From the NCBI GenBank assembly GCA_001940825.1, contig MSGT01000036.1, positions 57,008 to 121,007 on the forward strand: a DNA stretch of 64,000 nt, given 5' to 3'. The notes under the pieces are model-generated. The model worked only from the letters and a program-made list of their open reading frames with translations. It was not told the DNA's origin and made no database searches. Positions within the stretch are counted from its first letter, which is position 1, and every line of letters begins with the position of its first letter. Below, piece by piece: positions 63,320 through 64,000 of this stretch. The translations under genes and the position numbers were made by a program. Source of the DNA: Sphaerochaeta sp. Phil3. Lineage in GTDB: Bacteria; Spirochaetota; Spirochaetia; Sphaerochaetales; Sphaerochaetaceae.

Positions 63320-64000
63320 TCACAACCGTACCGTTCTATTGAAGTCTATACCTGACACATCCTCATGAGAGACCACGATGACTATCTTGTCCTTTCGTTC
63401 TATGAGGCTATTGATCAAGCCATCGAGCTTCAGTTTCGTTCCAACATCAAGACCGGCATGAAGCTCATCAATCAAGATGACGGAAGACGCATCGCACAGT
63501 GCCATAAGCTTTGAAAACAACAGCTTCTTGCGCTGCCCTCCCGACAAGGACTCACCGTTCTCACAAATTGGAGTGTTGAAATCCTCTACACCAGCCCTTT
63601 CAAGAACGTCACGGGCTTGGTCATCTCCAAACGAGGCTCCAAGTACAGGTTCAACGACCCTAAGAAGGTATTCCACAGGAGTTTCGTTCAGAATGGCCTC
63701 ATCCTGACCAACGTAAAGTATGTTTCTATGAAGTGATTTCACTGAAACCCTACGGATATCGTTGCCATCAAGCTTCAATGAACCGTCCTTCACATCATAA
63801 AGTCCTCTAAGAAGCTTCAAGACCGTAGACTTCCCTGCTCCGTTCCCTCCTCCAAGAAGCAAGGCATCGCCTTTGGAAAGGCAAAGGTCAAACCCTTCCA
63901 AAACAGGAACACTGCCATAGGAGAACGAAACATCCTCAAAGCGCACAGAAGAAACAAAATCCAGTTCGACATCCTTTTTTTGGTTCTTCACGTTTTCCTC
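63320..64000 (-). CDS. ABC transporter ATP-binding region, probably truncated by the window edge
   Basis: GGGNGAGKST Walker A, LSGGQRKKLL signature, VILIDEL Walker B; only a GTG start near the edge. Confidence 0.88.
   Translation of the reverse strand, partial: EENVKNQKKDVELDFVSSVRFEDVSFSYGSVPVLEGFDLCLSKGDALLLGGGNGAGKSTVLKLLRGLYDVKDGSLKLDGNDIRRVSVKSLHRNILYVGQDEAILNETPVEYLLRVVEPVLGASFGDDQARDVLERAGVEDFNTPICENGESLSGGQRKKLLFSKLMALCDASSVILIDELHAGLDVGTKLKLDGLINSLIERKDKIVIVVSHEDVSGIDFNRTVRL

Overview
Chromosomal window of about 64 kb, most consistent with a spirochaete (Treponema-like). That assignment is inferred from the gene content and order (coiled-coil protein next to grpE-dnaK, rplQ-rny-ymdB, spirochaete-type outer-membrane proteins); no database search was possible. 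Most of the window is core genome on the minus strand: rpmG-secE-nusG-rplKAJL-rpoBC-rpsL-rpsG, then a tuf-S10-spc-alpha ribosomal-protein superoperon ending at rplQ, then rny, ymdB, tlyA, der, HAD hydrolase, coiled-coil protein, grpE, dnaK, dnaJ and rlmB. Accessory pieces are at the left end (DUF4143-type ATPase, RhuM, PAP2, sugar transferase, three beta-barrel candidates, an AlbA_2/HATPase regulator), a DUF3990 + HTH pair near 22.4-23.7 kb, and glgP/NTP-transferase/clpB/TetR/ABC at the right end. The most unusual structure lies between rpsG and a GDSL hydrolase. It is a ~110-bp tandem array (about 43391-43675) in which an identical 16-nt apex sits on stems that differ completely in sequence between units but remain perfectly paired, each unit with a terminator-like hairpin. 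It abuts one copy of a 59-bp dispersed repeat whose other copy lies upstream of the rny promoter. A second notable non-coding element is the ~290-nt leader of the tuf-S10 operon, which has two interleaved complementary helices (pseudoknot or switch). All assignments come from reading the sequence and supplied translations.
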